Virus record (IMG/VR): IMGVR_UViG_3300025141_012985
Span: 20,178 to 84,177 of that record
Direction: 5' to 3' (one strand)
Length of the DNA: 64,000 bases
DNA from: a virus
Below are positions 16,817-26,516 of the stretch, in pieces. The position numbers and the translations under genes were made by a program. Below the pieces are notes generated by a model, which saw nothing but the letters and a program-made list of their open reading frames with translations, made no database searches and was not told the origin of the DNA. The first letter of the stretch is position 1. Every line of letters begins with the position of its first letter.

Positions 16817-19800
16817 ATGACAGCCGTTAGAGTTACCGAATCCTCAGGGTCTGTTGGGTCTATTCAAATTGCTGACGGCTATGGCGGATTTCTATCTGGG
16901 ACCCTGAAAGCTGGAGATAATATCACAATAGCAGACATGGGTTCTGGATCTTTTGCAATATCAGCATCGATATCAGCAGGGTCCACAATCGGTACTGCAG
17001 AAGATAGTGACTATTCTGATGGGCTGTTTTCCAGTTTTACCTCTTCGACAGAAATAGGTACAGCAATTGATAAATTTAATGAAGTTCTAAAGGCTCTGGC
17101 TCCTGATCCCGGTCCAGACTTAGATGACATAAGCTCTAAAGATACAGGAACTACTGGAATTCTTTCCTTTGGATCGAGTAATAATCAATCTTCTGGTTCT
17201 CCTGCATATATTAGTGTATCAACTTCCGCTGGACTTTCTGCTGTTGATGTAAATGGATCTTACGCAGTAACGACTAGCAGCAACAATATACGACTTGGTG
17301 TTTTTGACGGTGATACACATGTGAGCGGTGTTTTAAATGCAGATGTAGGATCAAACAGTCAGGGAAATAGCGTACAAAATTATCCTGAATTCTCTTTTGG
17401 AAATGGTGAAACAGGAGTTCTCCGTCTTGAGGTTAACGGATCTACAATTAAGGAGATTGATCTAACTACTGCAACCATTGGAAGCGGCACATCAGGATTG
17501 GGAACAGGATCATACCTTGATTCGAACGGCTCGGGCTTTAATTTTTTCTCTACTGAGTCTACAGGAACACTTTCAAATGGAAACTCTTTTGCATCCTTTA
17601 AGCACAGAACTGGTCAATTTGTTGTAGCGTCCGGAAGCCAAAGACGTGGATGGAACTATGCTAGAGTTTCACATGTTATGACCGGAACAACGTCAAATAC
17701 AAACTATGTTGAGTGGGTTAATGATGATAACGCTGATTCACTGGCTGCAGCAGGAAATGAATTATCTTTCGTAGGCTCTGGCAGCATTCATCTATCTGGA
17801 ATTGAATACTTTCAAAGCGGCACAGCGACATATGCTGCTAGAGTTACGAACGCATACAAGTATGTTTATGATAATACTGATATAACTTTTACAACTTCAA
17901 ATAGCGCCGCAGCAAGTTCAAGCCCATCATTCTCAATAAGTGCACAGTCAAAGCCCACGATAGGCGGAGGCGAAACACACGCAAAGGTTCTTCACATAAC
18001 TGGATCTGGAGCTGTAACTTCAAATTACTTTATAAGCGGAGCATTAACAACTGGGATCAACGTTACACATCCACTTAAGTCTAATCTTTCAAATAGTGGT
18101 CAGGCATCCACCACCGGAATATTGATGTATAATCTATCTAATACATCAACAGCCCAATCAGAAACTCTTAGAAGAGAAGACTATAGAATCGTTAGCGGTG
18201 CATATAGCACTCAGGCATCTCTAACTAATTCTGCAAATAAATGGGATTCAGAGAAGCACATAACAGGATCCAACGGTGGTCATAGCAATGGATTACAATT
18301 CTACAATTCTAGGCTTTATTCTCCAACTAGCACATTAAGATCGGGTGATTTTAGAGATTCCTCAGAGAGCGGAAAGCTAGATAACTCTCCGCCTGGAAAT
18401 CCAAATTATTCTGGAGAGTCTGGACAGAGAACATTTTATAGATGGTTTAAAAATGAAACTGGATCGACAAAGTACGATCTGACGATTGCAATTAACGGAT
18501 CCGGAACGACAATTGTTACAGCTGCGACAGCACTTAATAGTGGGAGAATTAGAGTTTTTGTTAAATTCCCGTCAGATGGAACTAGGGAGACTGGCTGGCT
18601 TGATTTAGCAACTGAGTTTGTCCTTGATGACTATGATGACAATGATGGTGCACATACAGCAAACGGCGCGTTAAGTTTTGACAGCAGCCTAAATGCTACA
18701 AACTATGTTACGCTTGGCACAGTTGGGATCGGAGATGATGAGTATATTGGACTAAGAATTGAAGCAGATACAGGATGGACCGGCTACATAAGTCAAATTA
18801 CTGTAACATTCGGTGCTGGAACAGGCACAATATCAGCGGTTCCAGATTTAGATGACATTGACTGTAATGACGATGGAACAGATTGCAATCTTTCTTTTGG
18901 ATCTTCAAAGTCAATATCTGGATATACAGATGTAGGAACAGCTGCCGGATTTTCTGCTACAGACGTTAATGGGAAATACCAGACCGCCGCTTCTTCAAAT
19001 AATTTAAGAAGATCTGTCTTTGCGCTTGATACAATCGTTGAAGGTGATTTAAATGAGGATGTTTCTGCAACCTCTCCTGACTATGTTGCAAATTCATTCT
19101 CTGATGCAAATAGCGGTTCATTAGTCTTAGAGATAAATGGTTCTGATGTTCATACAGTTAGTTTAGCAGGTGCATATAATAACGTCGGTGCCGGAGAACC
19201 AGGCTCAGGAACAGGCACATCGTTTACCAGTAATAGCGGATTTTTTGACTTAAGTGTCTGGAGGCCTGCAGAGTGGGATAATGAAGTTCCCTATTATCCT
19301 GAGACACATAGGACAGGAAAATATAGAGTACATACAGGACATCAGCGAAATGGATGGAATTATGCAAGAGTAAAGCACGTTGGCACCTGGGGAACAAGAA
19401 CAACAAATTATGTTGAATGGGTAAATGACAGTGATTCAAATGCACTAAGCGCGGATGGGTTGACTCTACAGCCCTTTGGAGATGATAATTTGTTTTACCT
19501 AAGCGGTGTAAAGTATTTTATTGAACCGAGCGGGAGTATCGAAGTCAGGGTTTCAAATCTATATAAAAATGTTTACTCAGATAGCAATTCAGCAATATCA
19601 TTTACAAACCTGACAAATGCGACAGGTGTAAGGATTATTCAGGCAGGAACCGGTCTATCATCGACAAAGTCAACTAACTCTTCTACAGATAGTCTTCAAA
19701 CACTAAGCACCACAGCAAATTCTCAAAATGCTGACGCTCACGCTACCGGATCAATTCAATTTTCACGATCATCGTCTCTTAGTGGATCTTTTTCAACTTC

Positions 19801-20599
19801 ATACAGCGCTTCAGGCTCTTTGGTTTTTGATCATCCGCTTAAGACAAACTTAACAACGTCAGTTGTGACATCGTCAATTCTTCACGTCTATTCTGCAAGC
19901 GATAATTCAAATGCAAATACTACTGAGTATTTTAACGGAGAAGCGTTCAGAATTCAGAGTGGAAGCTTTTCTACACAGGCAAATGTTACCTCTATTTCTT
20001 ATAACTGGTCATCTACGGGATCAATAAACGATAATAGTAATTTTTCTGGGTACTACACAGGTCTCATGCTCTATGATGGAAAGTTAATAAGCCCACTAAA
20101 GGGCGGAAACAGCGGAGATTTTAGAAGATATAGTGAGGGAGGAGTTCTTGACGGTCCACCAAGTAATGTAAACTATAGCTCACTTGGTGTTTCAACTAGA
20201 GAATATTACAGAGGATTTTTAAATAATACTACAAATGACAGGCCAAGTGTGACAGTTACAATATACGGAGATGCCACAATTGTAGGAAAGACAGGAGCAA
20301 ACGCTGCTTCACTAGGCACTAATAAGAATATTTTTGTTGAAGTCAATATTCCCGCAAAGACAGCATTTTTAGACTTAGGAAAGCCATCAGCAGGCGCAGG
20401 AAATACTAGTGCAGGAGATGGATGCCTAAGTGGCGATCTTGATTCAACTGTTGATGGAGGAGGTGCAGGAAATACATGCACATTTAATGGGTCTACTGTA
20501 GATGGAACTGTCTCTGGTGCAGAATATCTTGTGATAAAGATATCTGCTCATAAGAGCTGGACTGGGTACGTTTCACAGGTAAGCGTGAGCTGGAGCTAG
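16817..20599 (+). CDS. Tail fibre-type virion protein with internal duplication
   Basis: A 1260-residue Ser/Thr/Gly/Asn-rich, beta-rich protein of phage fibre type. After a ~95-residue N-terminal attachment part, it consists of two long homologous halves. Each begins with 'PDLDDI' (residues about 100 and 676) and contains a 'GWNYARV.H...NYVEWVND' block, a 'HPLK(S/T)NL' block and a 'WTGYVSQ(I/V)' end. The halves are about 576 residues apart. It probably makes an elongated receptor-binding or decoration structure. ATG 16817 follows 'CGGGGTAAAAA'; the next fibre gene starts 1 nt after its stop. Confidence 0.75.
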   Translation: MTAVRVTESSGSVGSIQIADGYGGFLSGTLKAGDNITIADMGSGSFAISASISAGSTIGTAEDSDYSDGLFSSFTSSTEIGTAIDKFNEVLKALAPDPGPDLDDISSKDTGTTGILSFGSSNNQSSGSPAYISVSTSAGLSAVDVNGSYAVTTSSNNIRLGVFDGDTHVSGVLNADVGSNSQGNSVQNYPEFSFGNGETGVLRLEVNGSTIKEIDLTTATIGSGTSGLGTGSYLDSNGSGFNFFSTESTGTLSNGNSFASFKHRTGQFVVASGSQRRGWNYARVSHVMTGTTSNTNYVEWVNDDNADSLAAAGNELSFVGSGSIHLSGIEYFQSGTATYAARVTNAYKYVYDNTDITFTTSNSAAASSSPSFSISAQSKPTIGGGETHAKVLHITGSGAVTSNYFISGALTTGINVTHPLKSNLSNSGQASTTGILMYNLSNTSTAQSETLRREDYRIVSGAYSTQASLTNSANKWDSEKHITGSNGGHSNGLQFYNSRLYSPTSTLRSGDFRDSSESGKLDNSPPGNPNYSGESGQRTFYRWFKNETGSTKYDLTIAINGSGTTIVTAATALNSGRIRVFVKFPSDGTRETGWLDLATEFVLDDYDDNDGAHTANGALSFDSSLNATNYVTLGTVGIGDDEYIGLRIEADTGWTGYISQITVTFGAGTGTISAVPDLDDIDCNDDGTDCNLSFGSSKSISGYTDVGTAAGFSATDVNGKYQTAASSNNLRRSVFALDTIVEGDLNEDVSATSPDYVANSFSDANSGSLVLEINGSDVHTVSLAGAYNNVGAGEPGSGTGTSFTSNSGFFDLSVWRPAEWDNEVPYYPETHRTGKYRVHTGHQRNGWNYARVKHVGTWGTRTTNYVEWVNDSDSNALSADGLTLQPFGDDNLFYLSGVKYFIEPSGSIEVRVSNLYKNVYSDSNSAISFTNLTNATGVRIIQAGTGLSSTKSTNSSTDSLQTLSTTANSQNADAHATGSIQFSRSSSLSGSFSTSYSASGSLVFDHPLKTNLTTSVVTSSILHVYSASDNSNANTTEYFNGEAFRIQSGSFSTQANVTSISYNWSSTGSINDNSNFSGYYTGLMLYDGKLISPLKGGNSGDFRRYSEGGVLDGPPSNVNYSSLGVSTREYYRGFLNNTTNDRPSVTVTIYGDATIVGKTGANAASLGTNKNIFVEVNIPAKTAFLDLGKPSAGAGNTSAGDGCLSGDLDSTVDGGGAGNTCTFNGSTVDGTVSGAEYLVIKISAHKSWTGYVSQVSVSWS
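17116..18840 (+). repeat. Fibre module copy 1
   Basis: First half of the duplicated region of the 16817 fibre gene, from the first 'PDLDDI' codons. It is clearly alike to copy 2 at protein level but diverged at DNA level, so the duplication is old. Confidence 0.7.
18842..20596 (+). repeat. Fibre module copy 2
   Basis: Second half of the duplicated region of the 16817 fibre gene, from the second 'PDLDDI' to the C-terminal 'WTGYVSQVSVSWS'. It preserves the order of blocks seen in copy 1, with a Cys-containing variant ('DCNDDGTDCN') at the start. Confidence 0.7.
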
Positions 20600-20600
20600 A

Positions 20601-21854
20601 ATGGCAGGAAAAAGTAATACCTCAGCAACATTTTTTGCACAGAAGAAGCTTCTTGGAAAAGCTCACACATCAAATCTTAAAGTCGATGGTGAGGAAGTCA
20701 TTGGATCAAATATCCAGGCTGCATCAACGCTTATATTTGGAGAGGATATACCGACAGGACCAAGTCAGACGCTTTGGCTTCTTCAAAGTGCTTCAAACGG
20801 CGGACCTCCAACTGTTGAGTATATTCAATTTATTCTCACAGCCCTGACAGGAACTACATACGACGCCGACTCTTCTGGCGGCGGTGCCGGGTCAGATTCA
20901 GGTGAATCTTCTCAGTCGTCTGGTCCTCACTGTTATAAGTTTGTAATGCCTTCCGACTATACATCCAACTCTAGCAATTCTAGGGAGGGAAATGGAACAT
21001 TTAATAATAGCAAGATTGTTCACGAAACTCTTGGTGCACTTCAGCTAATTCCCCCATTCTTTTCACAGGATTCACCCAATCCGTATATAGTGAAAATTTT
21101 TGAAGATGACAGCGGCGATGTCGGTGATGAGATTCCTCTTTTGGATAATATTGACTGGAACGTAGACTACTACAACGGAGTTTTATTCTTACAAGATTAC
21201 GACTCAGGTAAGATACCTGCGCATGCAAAAGCTTTTGCCTATGTCGGAAAAATGCTTAATGAAGTTGTTTCTAGTGGAAGCAGTGGAGGAGGAGACGGAG
21301 ATCCAAATGCCACATATCTTGTTAAAACAGCAACAGGCTCACTAAGTGCAGAGAGGGCTTTAGTTGCAGGAACTGGATTAAGCTCAGCAGATGCTGGTGC
21401 AAATGGTAATTTCACGCTGTCTGTAAATAACTCTATTATTGCAACTCTTACAGGTTCAGTATTTTCTGGTCCTGTAAAGTCTTCTCAGATAACCGGGTCC
21501 ATTACAAAGATATTTGACGGAACAAGCTACATTAGGTCTGCAGGTGCCGCCTCTGTTTCTTCTGGATCTGGGGGTGCAATTACAATATCATCCCCGAGCT
21601 ATGTATTTAGTGAGTACCTTGGCATGAGTAATGGATCAAATACAAAATTTACATTCAATTATCAACCTGACAATGTGAAAAATGTCTCTGTTTTCGTTAA
21701 CGGTATTTTCCAAGCACCAGCAACGTCGATTACTAGTGCAGGATATCAAGATTATTCTGTGACAGGATCAAATATGTACTTTACTACTGGGTCACTGCCT
21801 GAATCTGGTAGTGTAATTTTTGCAAATTATTCAACAAATAGCAGCATATCATAG
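20601..21854 (+). CDS. Fibre/appendage virion protein
   Basis: A 417-residue Ser/Gly-rich protein, translationally coupled to the preceding fibre gene (1-nt gap). The N-terminal ~170 residues form a compact domain; a flexible 'SSGGGAGSDSGESSQSSG' linker lies near 92-109. The C-terminal half has fibre-like repeats ('GSVFSGPVKSSQITGSIT') and ends with a beta domain ('FNYQPDNVKNVSVFVNGIFQAP') of the kind found at phage fibre tips. Probably assembles with the 16817 product; exact role unknown. Confidence 0.68.
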   Translation: MAGKSNTSATFFAQKKLLGKAHTSNLKVDGEEVIGSNIQAASTLIFGEDIPTGPSQTLWLLQSASNGGPPTVEYIQFILTALTGTTYDADSSGGGAGSDSGESSQSSGPHCYKFVMPSDYTSNSSNSREGNGTFNNSKIVHETLGALQLIPPFFSQDSPNPYIVKIFEDDSGDVGDEIPLLDNIDWNVDYYNGVLFLQDYDSGKIPAHAKAFAYVGKMLNEVVSSGSSGGGDGDPNATYLVKTATGSLSAERALVAGTGLSSADAGANGNFTLSVNNSIIATLTGSVFSGPVKSSQITGSITKIFDGTSYIRSAGAASVSSGSGGAITISSPSYVFSEYLGMSNGSNTKFTFNYQPDNVKNVSVFVNGIFQAPATSITSAGYQDYSVTGSNMYFTTGSLPESGSVIFANYSTNSSIS

Positions 21855-21867
21855 ATCTGTGAACAAA

Positions 21868-21905
21868 GTTCAGGAAGTGTGAAAACATTTCTTTCATTTC
21901 CGAAC
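21868..21905 (+). terminator. Possible hairpin after the fibre pair
   Basis: GTTC-A-GGAA pairs with TTCC-GAAC across an inner GTGAAA/TTTCAT stem, giving an imperfect long hairpin just after the 20601 gene. No good T-run follows, so termination is uncertain; it may instead protect the mRNA end. Confidence 0.35.
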
Positions 21906-21964
21906 TTATCATGCTAATTGATACTTATCCTTAGATGCCATGTGGCTTCAAATCTAAGTTAAAA

Positions 21965-22186
21965 ATGAAAGAATATTCGACTCCAGACCTATCCACTGCT
22001 GCCTTTTTATTGATGAGAGGAATCAGGCTTATACATGCCAGTAAGCTCCCGTCAGGAAAATTTATTTTTACATTCAGCGATCCGGATCAGAAGTGTCAAA
22101 GTCTCTCATTAGAGTTTCTTAATTCAGAGTTTTCTGACTATGATAATCATGTCAGGAATCTAAAGAGGATGATATATAGTAGTTGA
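21965..22186 (+). CDS. Small protein resembling DUF5659 family
   Basis: A 73-residue protein from ATG 21965 (an in-frame ATG at 21935 is possible but has no ribosome binding site). The pattern 'YSTPDLSTAAFLLMRGIRL...LPSGKFIFTFSDPD' followed by a short helix resembles DUF5659, a small phage/bacterial family of unknown function that I recall from its 'T.DL..A..LL..G' start. Neither start has a strong Shine-Dalgarno sequence. It lies between fibre genes. Confidence 0.55.
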   Translation: MKEYSTPDLSTAAFLLMRGIRLIHASKLPSGKFIFTFSDPDQKCQSLSLEFLNSEFSDYDNHVRNLKRMIYSS

Positions 22187-22266
22187 GACCCAGTGTGCGG
22201 TCTAAGGTTAAGTTAGTTTTCCGTTAATGTTATAGATTAGTTTCGTTAAAGACACGTTAGGTTATA

Positions 22267-22294
22267 TGTCAAATTTGCGTGTTGCAAATTGACA
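22267..22294 (+). promoter_or_regulatory. Inverted repeat upstream of the main fibre gene
   Basis: TGTC-A-AATTTGC, loop GTGTT, GCAAATT-GACA: 11 paired bases with one bulged A. It contains a TTGCAA (22283) with TATAAG 18 nt downstream, a possible promoter giving a very short leader for the gene at 22327. It may be an operator or a leader hairpin. The rest of the 22187-22326 gap shows nothing else recognisable. Confidence 0.4.
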
Positions 22295-22326
22295 AGCCAA
22301 TAATCTATAAGAAAAGGAAAATTATA

Positions 22327-25300
22327 ATGGCGATGAAAACAAAGGTAAGGTTGTCCCAGGTCTCAGGATCTATCCCAACCGACTCCGAATCAGCAGCAGC
22401 TTCTACAAGTCTTGCACTTGATAATGCTCGTGAGATTCTAAATCACATGGCTTCTTCTATTAAGAGAATCCACGGTGCAGCAACTTGGTCAGCAGCTGCT
22501 TCAGGTTCATTCTCAACAAACATCTACCCAGCTTCAGATGACGGAGCTGCTCTAGGTTTCACTGATAAGAACTGGTCAGATCTCTATCTTGCTGATGGAG
22601 CTGTCATCAATCTTGGAGACGATCAGGATGTTACACTAACTCACGTTGTCGACACAGGCGTTCTTCTCAGTTCAACTGATCAGTTTCAGTTTGGTGATTC
22701 AGGCACATACATTCACCAGGCAGCTGATGGCGAGCTTGATATTGTCTCTGACGGCAACATTGATCTTGCTGTTGGTGCAGCCGGTGTTATTGTTCGAGGA
22801 ACAACTCCAAAAGTAACAATCGGTGATGCAGGTGCAGAAGACACCTTCCTGGTATTCGACGGAAACTCACAGGACTATCGTATCGGTCTCGATGACGGAA
22901 CTGATAAGCTTGAGATTGGTGTCGGAGCTACTCACGGTACAACAACTGCTATAACAGTCGACGCTTCTCAGCAAGTTGTCGTTGTTGCAGCTACCGAGGC
23001 AACTAGTGCAACAGATGGTGCACTTGTTTCAACAGGTGGTCTTTCTGTTGCTAAGAGTGTGGTTATCGGTGATGATCTTGATCTTCTATCTGATGGCGCA
23101 ATCATGAATATCGGCTCTACTTCAAAGTTCACTATTACTGCTGCTGATGCTAACAATGCTGTAGTTGCTTCTGCTAACCATAGACTTGCATTTGGTAATG
23201 CCGGTGAGTATATTTACGGTGACGGAACTGATATGAAGGTCATATCAAGCGGTGACGTTGATATAACAGCTACTCTGGTTGATGTAACTGGTGCCGGTAC
23301 ATTTAGCGGCATTCTTAAAACTGATGATACTACTGAAGCAACTTCAGCAACTGATGGTTCACTTCAAACTGACGGCGGCTTGAGTGTTGCAAAGAGTGCA
23401 GTTATTGGTGATGATTTGGATCTTCTATCTGATGGCGCAATCATGAACATTGGAAGCACATCTAAGTTCACTTTGACAGCTGCAGATGCCAACAACGCCG
23501 TAGTTGTTACAGCAAACCACCGTCTCGCACTTGGTGATGCTGGTGAGTATATTTACGGTGACGGAACCGATATGAAGATTATATCAAGCGGTGATGTTGA
23601 CGTAACAGCTACATTGTTTGATGTAACTGGTGGAGGTGCTTTCAGTGGAAACCTTACTGTTGCTGGAAATCTTGATGTTAATGGAACAACGACTACGCTT
23701 GACACAGAAAACATGACTGTTCAAGACTCAATCATTGCTCTCGGTGTTTCAGGGTCTGTTTCAGGGTCTTCCGGATCATTCTCTAACGTTGGTGATAGAG
23801 CTATCATCTTCGCAAGAGGGTCAGCAGTTCACTCGTTTATGCCGGCTCTCAATTACGCAAGTGATAGTGTTTTTGAAATGGCAACGTTCTCTGCTTCTGC
23901 TGCGTCAGGTACAATGGGAACCGCGAAGGCAGGTATAGACGTTAGGGCAGGAAGTGTTCAGCCAATTGCTTCTGACGGAGCAGCACTTGGTTCTACATCA
24001 CTCAAGTGGTCAGATCTATTCCTCGCTTCAGGTGCTGTTGTTAACTTTGATAGCGGCAATGCCACACTTACACATGCAGCAGGGCTCTTGACGTCAAACG
24101 TTGAGACTAGAGTTGCTAAGCTGTCTATTGATAGCGCAAACGACTATATCGATGTTGACACTGATCTTAAGATCATTGCCGCTGCAGATGTCGTTATTGA
24201 TCCTGGTGGTGGAGAGCTAAAGGTTGACGGTAACGTTATTCCTAACAGTGATTCCGCTGACTCACTCGGTGCTTCTGGTACTGCTTGGTTGAAGCTATGG
24301 GTTGATGACATTGATCTAAACGGTCAGGGCTCAATCAGCATGGGTGGATCAGGTCGTATTGATCTTGATGGAGATGATGATACTTCAATCCGCGCTTCAG
24401 CAGACGATGTTATTACGTTTGAAGCTGGTGGAAGCGATGTAATGTCCATGGATGCTTCATCACTCTATCCTGCGGGAGACGATGGTGCGGCACTCGGATC
24501 TGCAAACCAGAACTGGTCTGATCTCTATCTAGCAGATGCTGCTGTAGTTAACTTGGGTGATGATCAAGATGTTACACTGACGCATGTTCATGACCAGGGT
24601 CTTCTTCTTGGGGGAACTGCTACTACTAGAGCACTAATGTTCGGAGACAGTGGTACCTACATCCATCAGCCAGCTGATGGTGAGCTTGATATTATCTCTG
24701 ATGGTAATATTGATCTTAGTGTCGGTGCAGCTGGTGTTATTGTTCGAGGAACTGCACCTAAGGTAACCATCGGTGATGCTGGTGAGGAAGATACCATGCT
24801 GGTCTTTGACGGACACGCTCAAGACTTCCGTATCGGTCTAGATGACGGAACAGACGTCCTAGAGATGGGTGTTGGATCTGCTCATGGTACCACAACTTCT
24901 CTGAAGCTTGATGCATCTTTGAACGTTGATGTTGCTGGTCATAACGGAACTCTCGGGCTTAAGCTTGGTGGAACTACTGTTACTTCAACTGCTGCAGAGA
25001 TCAATCTTCTAGATGGGGGAACTTCAGTCGGTGCTGGAATCACACTTGTCGATGGCGATGGTATCTTTGTCAATGATGGTGGAGCATCCAAGCTTCAGCC
25101 AGTATCAGATCTTGCCTCATATATCATTGGAAAGAGACAGAAGTCAATTGTTTCTGGATCTGCTGTTAACGCTGATACAAACGTTGCAACCGGTCTTGAC
25201 GACTGGTCCGACGCAAATGTCAATGCCAAGGAGGTTTACGTCAACGGTCAGCTTATGACACCAGGAAATGACTCTGCCTCTAATGGTGACTGGTACCCTG

Positions 25301-25374
25301 GGAGCGCCGATAACGTTAAGTTTGAATTCGCTATTCAATCTGACGACATCATTCAGTTTGTTGTCTGGTACTAA
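22327..25374 (+). CDS. Repetitive long fibre / major appendage protein
   Basis: A ~1015-residue Asp/Gly/Ala-rich beta-repeat protein of phage fibre type. It contains internal repeats: a 113-residue unit in tandem ('EATSATDG....GGLSVAKS.VIGDDLDLLSDGAIMNIG') and a longer block ('NWSDLYLAD.AV.NLGDDQDVTLTHV' to 'GIGLDDGTD'-like end) repeated near residues 68 and 716. The last ~100 residues form a distinct tip domain ('ASYIIGKRQKSIVSGSAV...VNGQLMTPGNDSAS'). Codon use is unusual here: CGT/CGA arginine and GTT/CTT-rich, suggesting very high expression. Start ATG 22327 has AAGGAAA upstream; an in-frame TTG at 22279 lies inside the hairpin and is unlikely. Confidence 0.78.
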   Translation: MAMKTKVRLSQVSGSIPTDSESAAASTSLALDNAREILNHMASSIKRIHGAATWSAAASGSFSTNIYPASDDGAALGFTDKNWSDLYLADGAVINLGDDQDVTLTHVVDTGVLLSSTDQFQFGDSGTYIHQAADGELDIVSDGNIDLAVGAAGVIVRGTTPKVTIGDAGAEDTFLVFDGNSQDYRIGLDDGTDKLEIGVGATHGTTTAITVDASQQVVVVAATEATSATDGALVSTGGLSVAKSVVIGDDLDLLSDGAIMNIGSTSKFTITAADANNAVVASANHRLAFGNAGEYIYGDGTDMKVISSGDVDITATLVDVTGAGTFSGILKTDDTTEATSATDGSLQTDGGLSVAKSAVIGDDLDLLSDGAIMNIGSTSKFTLTAADANNAVVVTANHRLALGDAGEYIYGDGTDMKIISSGDVDVTATLFDVTGGGAFSGNLTVAGNLDVNGTTTTLDTENMTVQDSIIALGVSGSVSGSSGSFSNVGDRAIIFARGSAVHSFMPALNYASDSVFEMATFSASAASGTMGTAKAGIDVRAGSVQPIASDGAALGSTSLKWSDLFLASGAVVNFDSGNATLTHAAGLLTSNVETRVAKLSIDSANDYIDVDTDLKIIAAADVVIDPGGGELKVDGNVIPNSDSADSLGASGTAWLKLWVDDIDLNGQGSISMGGSGRIDLDGDDDTSIRASADDVITFEAGGSDVMSMDASSLYPAGDDGAALGSANQNWSDLYLADAAVVNLGDDQDVTLTHVHDQGLLLGGTATTRALMFGDSGTYIHQPADGELDIISDGNIDLSVGAAGVIVRGTAPKVTIGDAGEEDTMLVFDGHAQDFRIGLDDGTDVLEMGVGSAHGTTTSLKLDASLNVDVAGHNGTLGLKLGGTTVTSTAAEINLLDGGTSVGAGITLVDGDGIFVNDGGASKLQPVSDLASYIIGKRQKSIVSGSAVNADTNVATGLDDWSDANVNAKEVYVNGQLMTPGNDSASNGDWYPGSADNVKFEFAIQSDDIIQFVVWY
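22996..23310 (+). repeat. Fibre tandem unit 1
   Basis: About 105 codons, beginning 'EATSATDG' and ending 'GTFSG'; near identical in protein to the unit starting at 23335 (period 339 nt). Confidence 0.8.
23335..23649 (+). repeat. Fibre tandem unit 2
   Basis: Second copy of the 113-codon unit, separated from copy 1 by a short 'ILKTDDTT' spacer. Differences are mostly synonymous or conservative, so the duplication is more recent than that in the 16817 gene. Confidence 0.8.
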
Positions 25375-25401
25375 TTTAAGCTTTAGATAAAAATACTTTT
25401 T

Positions 25402-25431
25402 GGGGGACCTCATTTGGGGTCCCCCATTTTT
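25402..25431 (+). terminator. Strong rho-independent terminator
   Basis: GGGGGACC, 8-nt loop, GGTCCCCC, A, then TTTTT: a perfect 8-bp GC-rich stem with a T-run, directly after the highly expressed fibre gene. Confidence 0.92.
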
Positions 25432-25510
25432 ATGCTTTCTAGGATATAAACGAATGACAAAGTAGTCAGTATTATATTACTTACATTCCAGAAAATTATT
25501 GAGGTGTGAT

Positions 25511-25963
25511 GTGGAGTTTGAAAACAGGTATCTTGAGAGATTGATTAATGATCTTAGTAGTGCTAGAGATGATAAAAAAGGCTCAGTGGCTGGAAGGGAT
25601 TCCATTTTTGGTCTAGAAATAGCTTTTGAAAAGATTAAGGAAAAATGTGTTGAAGAAGTCATAAGAGTTAAAGAGACAAATGAAGAGTTGGCAAAATATG
25701 TTGAAATATTTTCAAATTCAATACTAACAACGATGATAGATCTAAAGACTAGTGAAGGCGGGCTTGTTGAAAGGGTCGAAAATCAGGTTGAGATTCTTGA
25801 TGAGATGATTTCAGATGCAGCAGCCAAAAGAGAGGCCCTCCTTCTTGAGATAAAGAGTGAAATGGAAAAGGCTAAGGAGGAAAATATTTCTCCAACAGCT
25901 AGAATGGCCAGGGCTGCTCTTCCACAAAAGAGCTCAAAAAAAAAGAAAAGTCAAGAAAAATAA
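25511..25963 (+). CDS. Coiled-coil protein, unknown
   Basis: About 150 residues, almost wholly helical and charged, with a Lys-rich end ('SSKKKKSQEK'). I place the start at GTG 25511 because GAGGT (25501-25505) lies 5 nt upstream. Heptad-like spacing of hydrophobics in 40-130 suggests a coiled coil. It sits between the fibre terminator and small tail-type proteins; a chaperone for fibre assembly is possible but only by position. Codon use is like the general phage genes, not the fibre gene. The gap 25964-26079 holds nothing beyond a TATTTAT motif at 26049. Confidence 0.6.
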   Translation: MEFENRYLERLINDLSSARDDKKGSVAGRDSIFGLEIAFEKIKEKCVEEVIRVKETNEELAKYVEIFSNSILTTMIDLKTSEGGLVERVENQVEILDEMISDAAAKREALLLEIKSEMEKAKEENISPTARMARAALPQKSSKKKKSQEK

Positions 25964-26079
25964 GAAAGATAGGTGAGAAACCTGAAAGACTGAAGACAAT
26001 AAGAAACTTTCAAAATAAAAATATTGAAATAGACGCTCAATAGAGAGCTATTTATCTTTAAAGGTGGTAAATTTAAAAA

Positions 26080-26511
26080 ATGCCCATTACACTAGTTAAA
26101 AGCGTCAATTTTGGATCTGGCCTGACAGGTCTCACAACTGTGGGATATAGGCTATTCAGTTCGACGGGTGCCTTAAGTGGGTCAAGAGTGACCAGCGGTG
26201 TAGGAGAAATCCTTGGAGGAACAGGTATTTACAGTGCCAGCGTTTATTTTTCTTCAGACTTCAAGGGGTCAATTTTATGGGACACAGGGGGATCTTCTCC
26301 TGCATATGCAACTGAGGATTACAATCCCCAACCTGAGCAGATAGACTTTATTAAGAATATTGAGGGAGGAAAGTGGAAATTAAACAAGACTACAAAAATC
26401 ATGACCTTCTATGCAGATGACAATCAAACAGTAGTTGCCAAATTTGGAATGTCAGGAAGCGACGGATCACCTTCTGTTGAGAATGTCTTTGAAAGAAATA
26501 GACTGGACTAG
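26080..26511 (+). CDS. Small virion-type protein
   Basis: Unrecognised 143-residue beta-rich protein. The N-terminal part ('VKSVNFGSGLTGLTTVGYRLFSSTG...GGTGIYSASVYF') resembles a small carbohydrate-binding or neck-type beta sandwich, and the C-terminal part ('WKLNKTTKIMTFYADDNQTVVAKF') looks like a segment often seen in phage tail proteins. First of three consecutive small genes (26080, 26517, 26876) that are probably one transcript. Confidence 0.6.
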   Translation: MPITLVKSVNFGSGLTGLTTVGYRLFSSTGALSGSRVTSGVGEILGGTGIYSASVYFSSDFKGSILWDTGGSSPAYATEDYNPQPEQIDFIKNIEGGKWKLNKTTKIMTFYADDNQTVVAKFGMSGSDGSPSVENVFERNRLD

Positions 26512-26516
26512 ATTAA

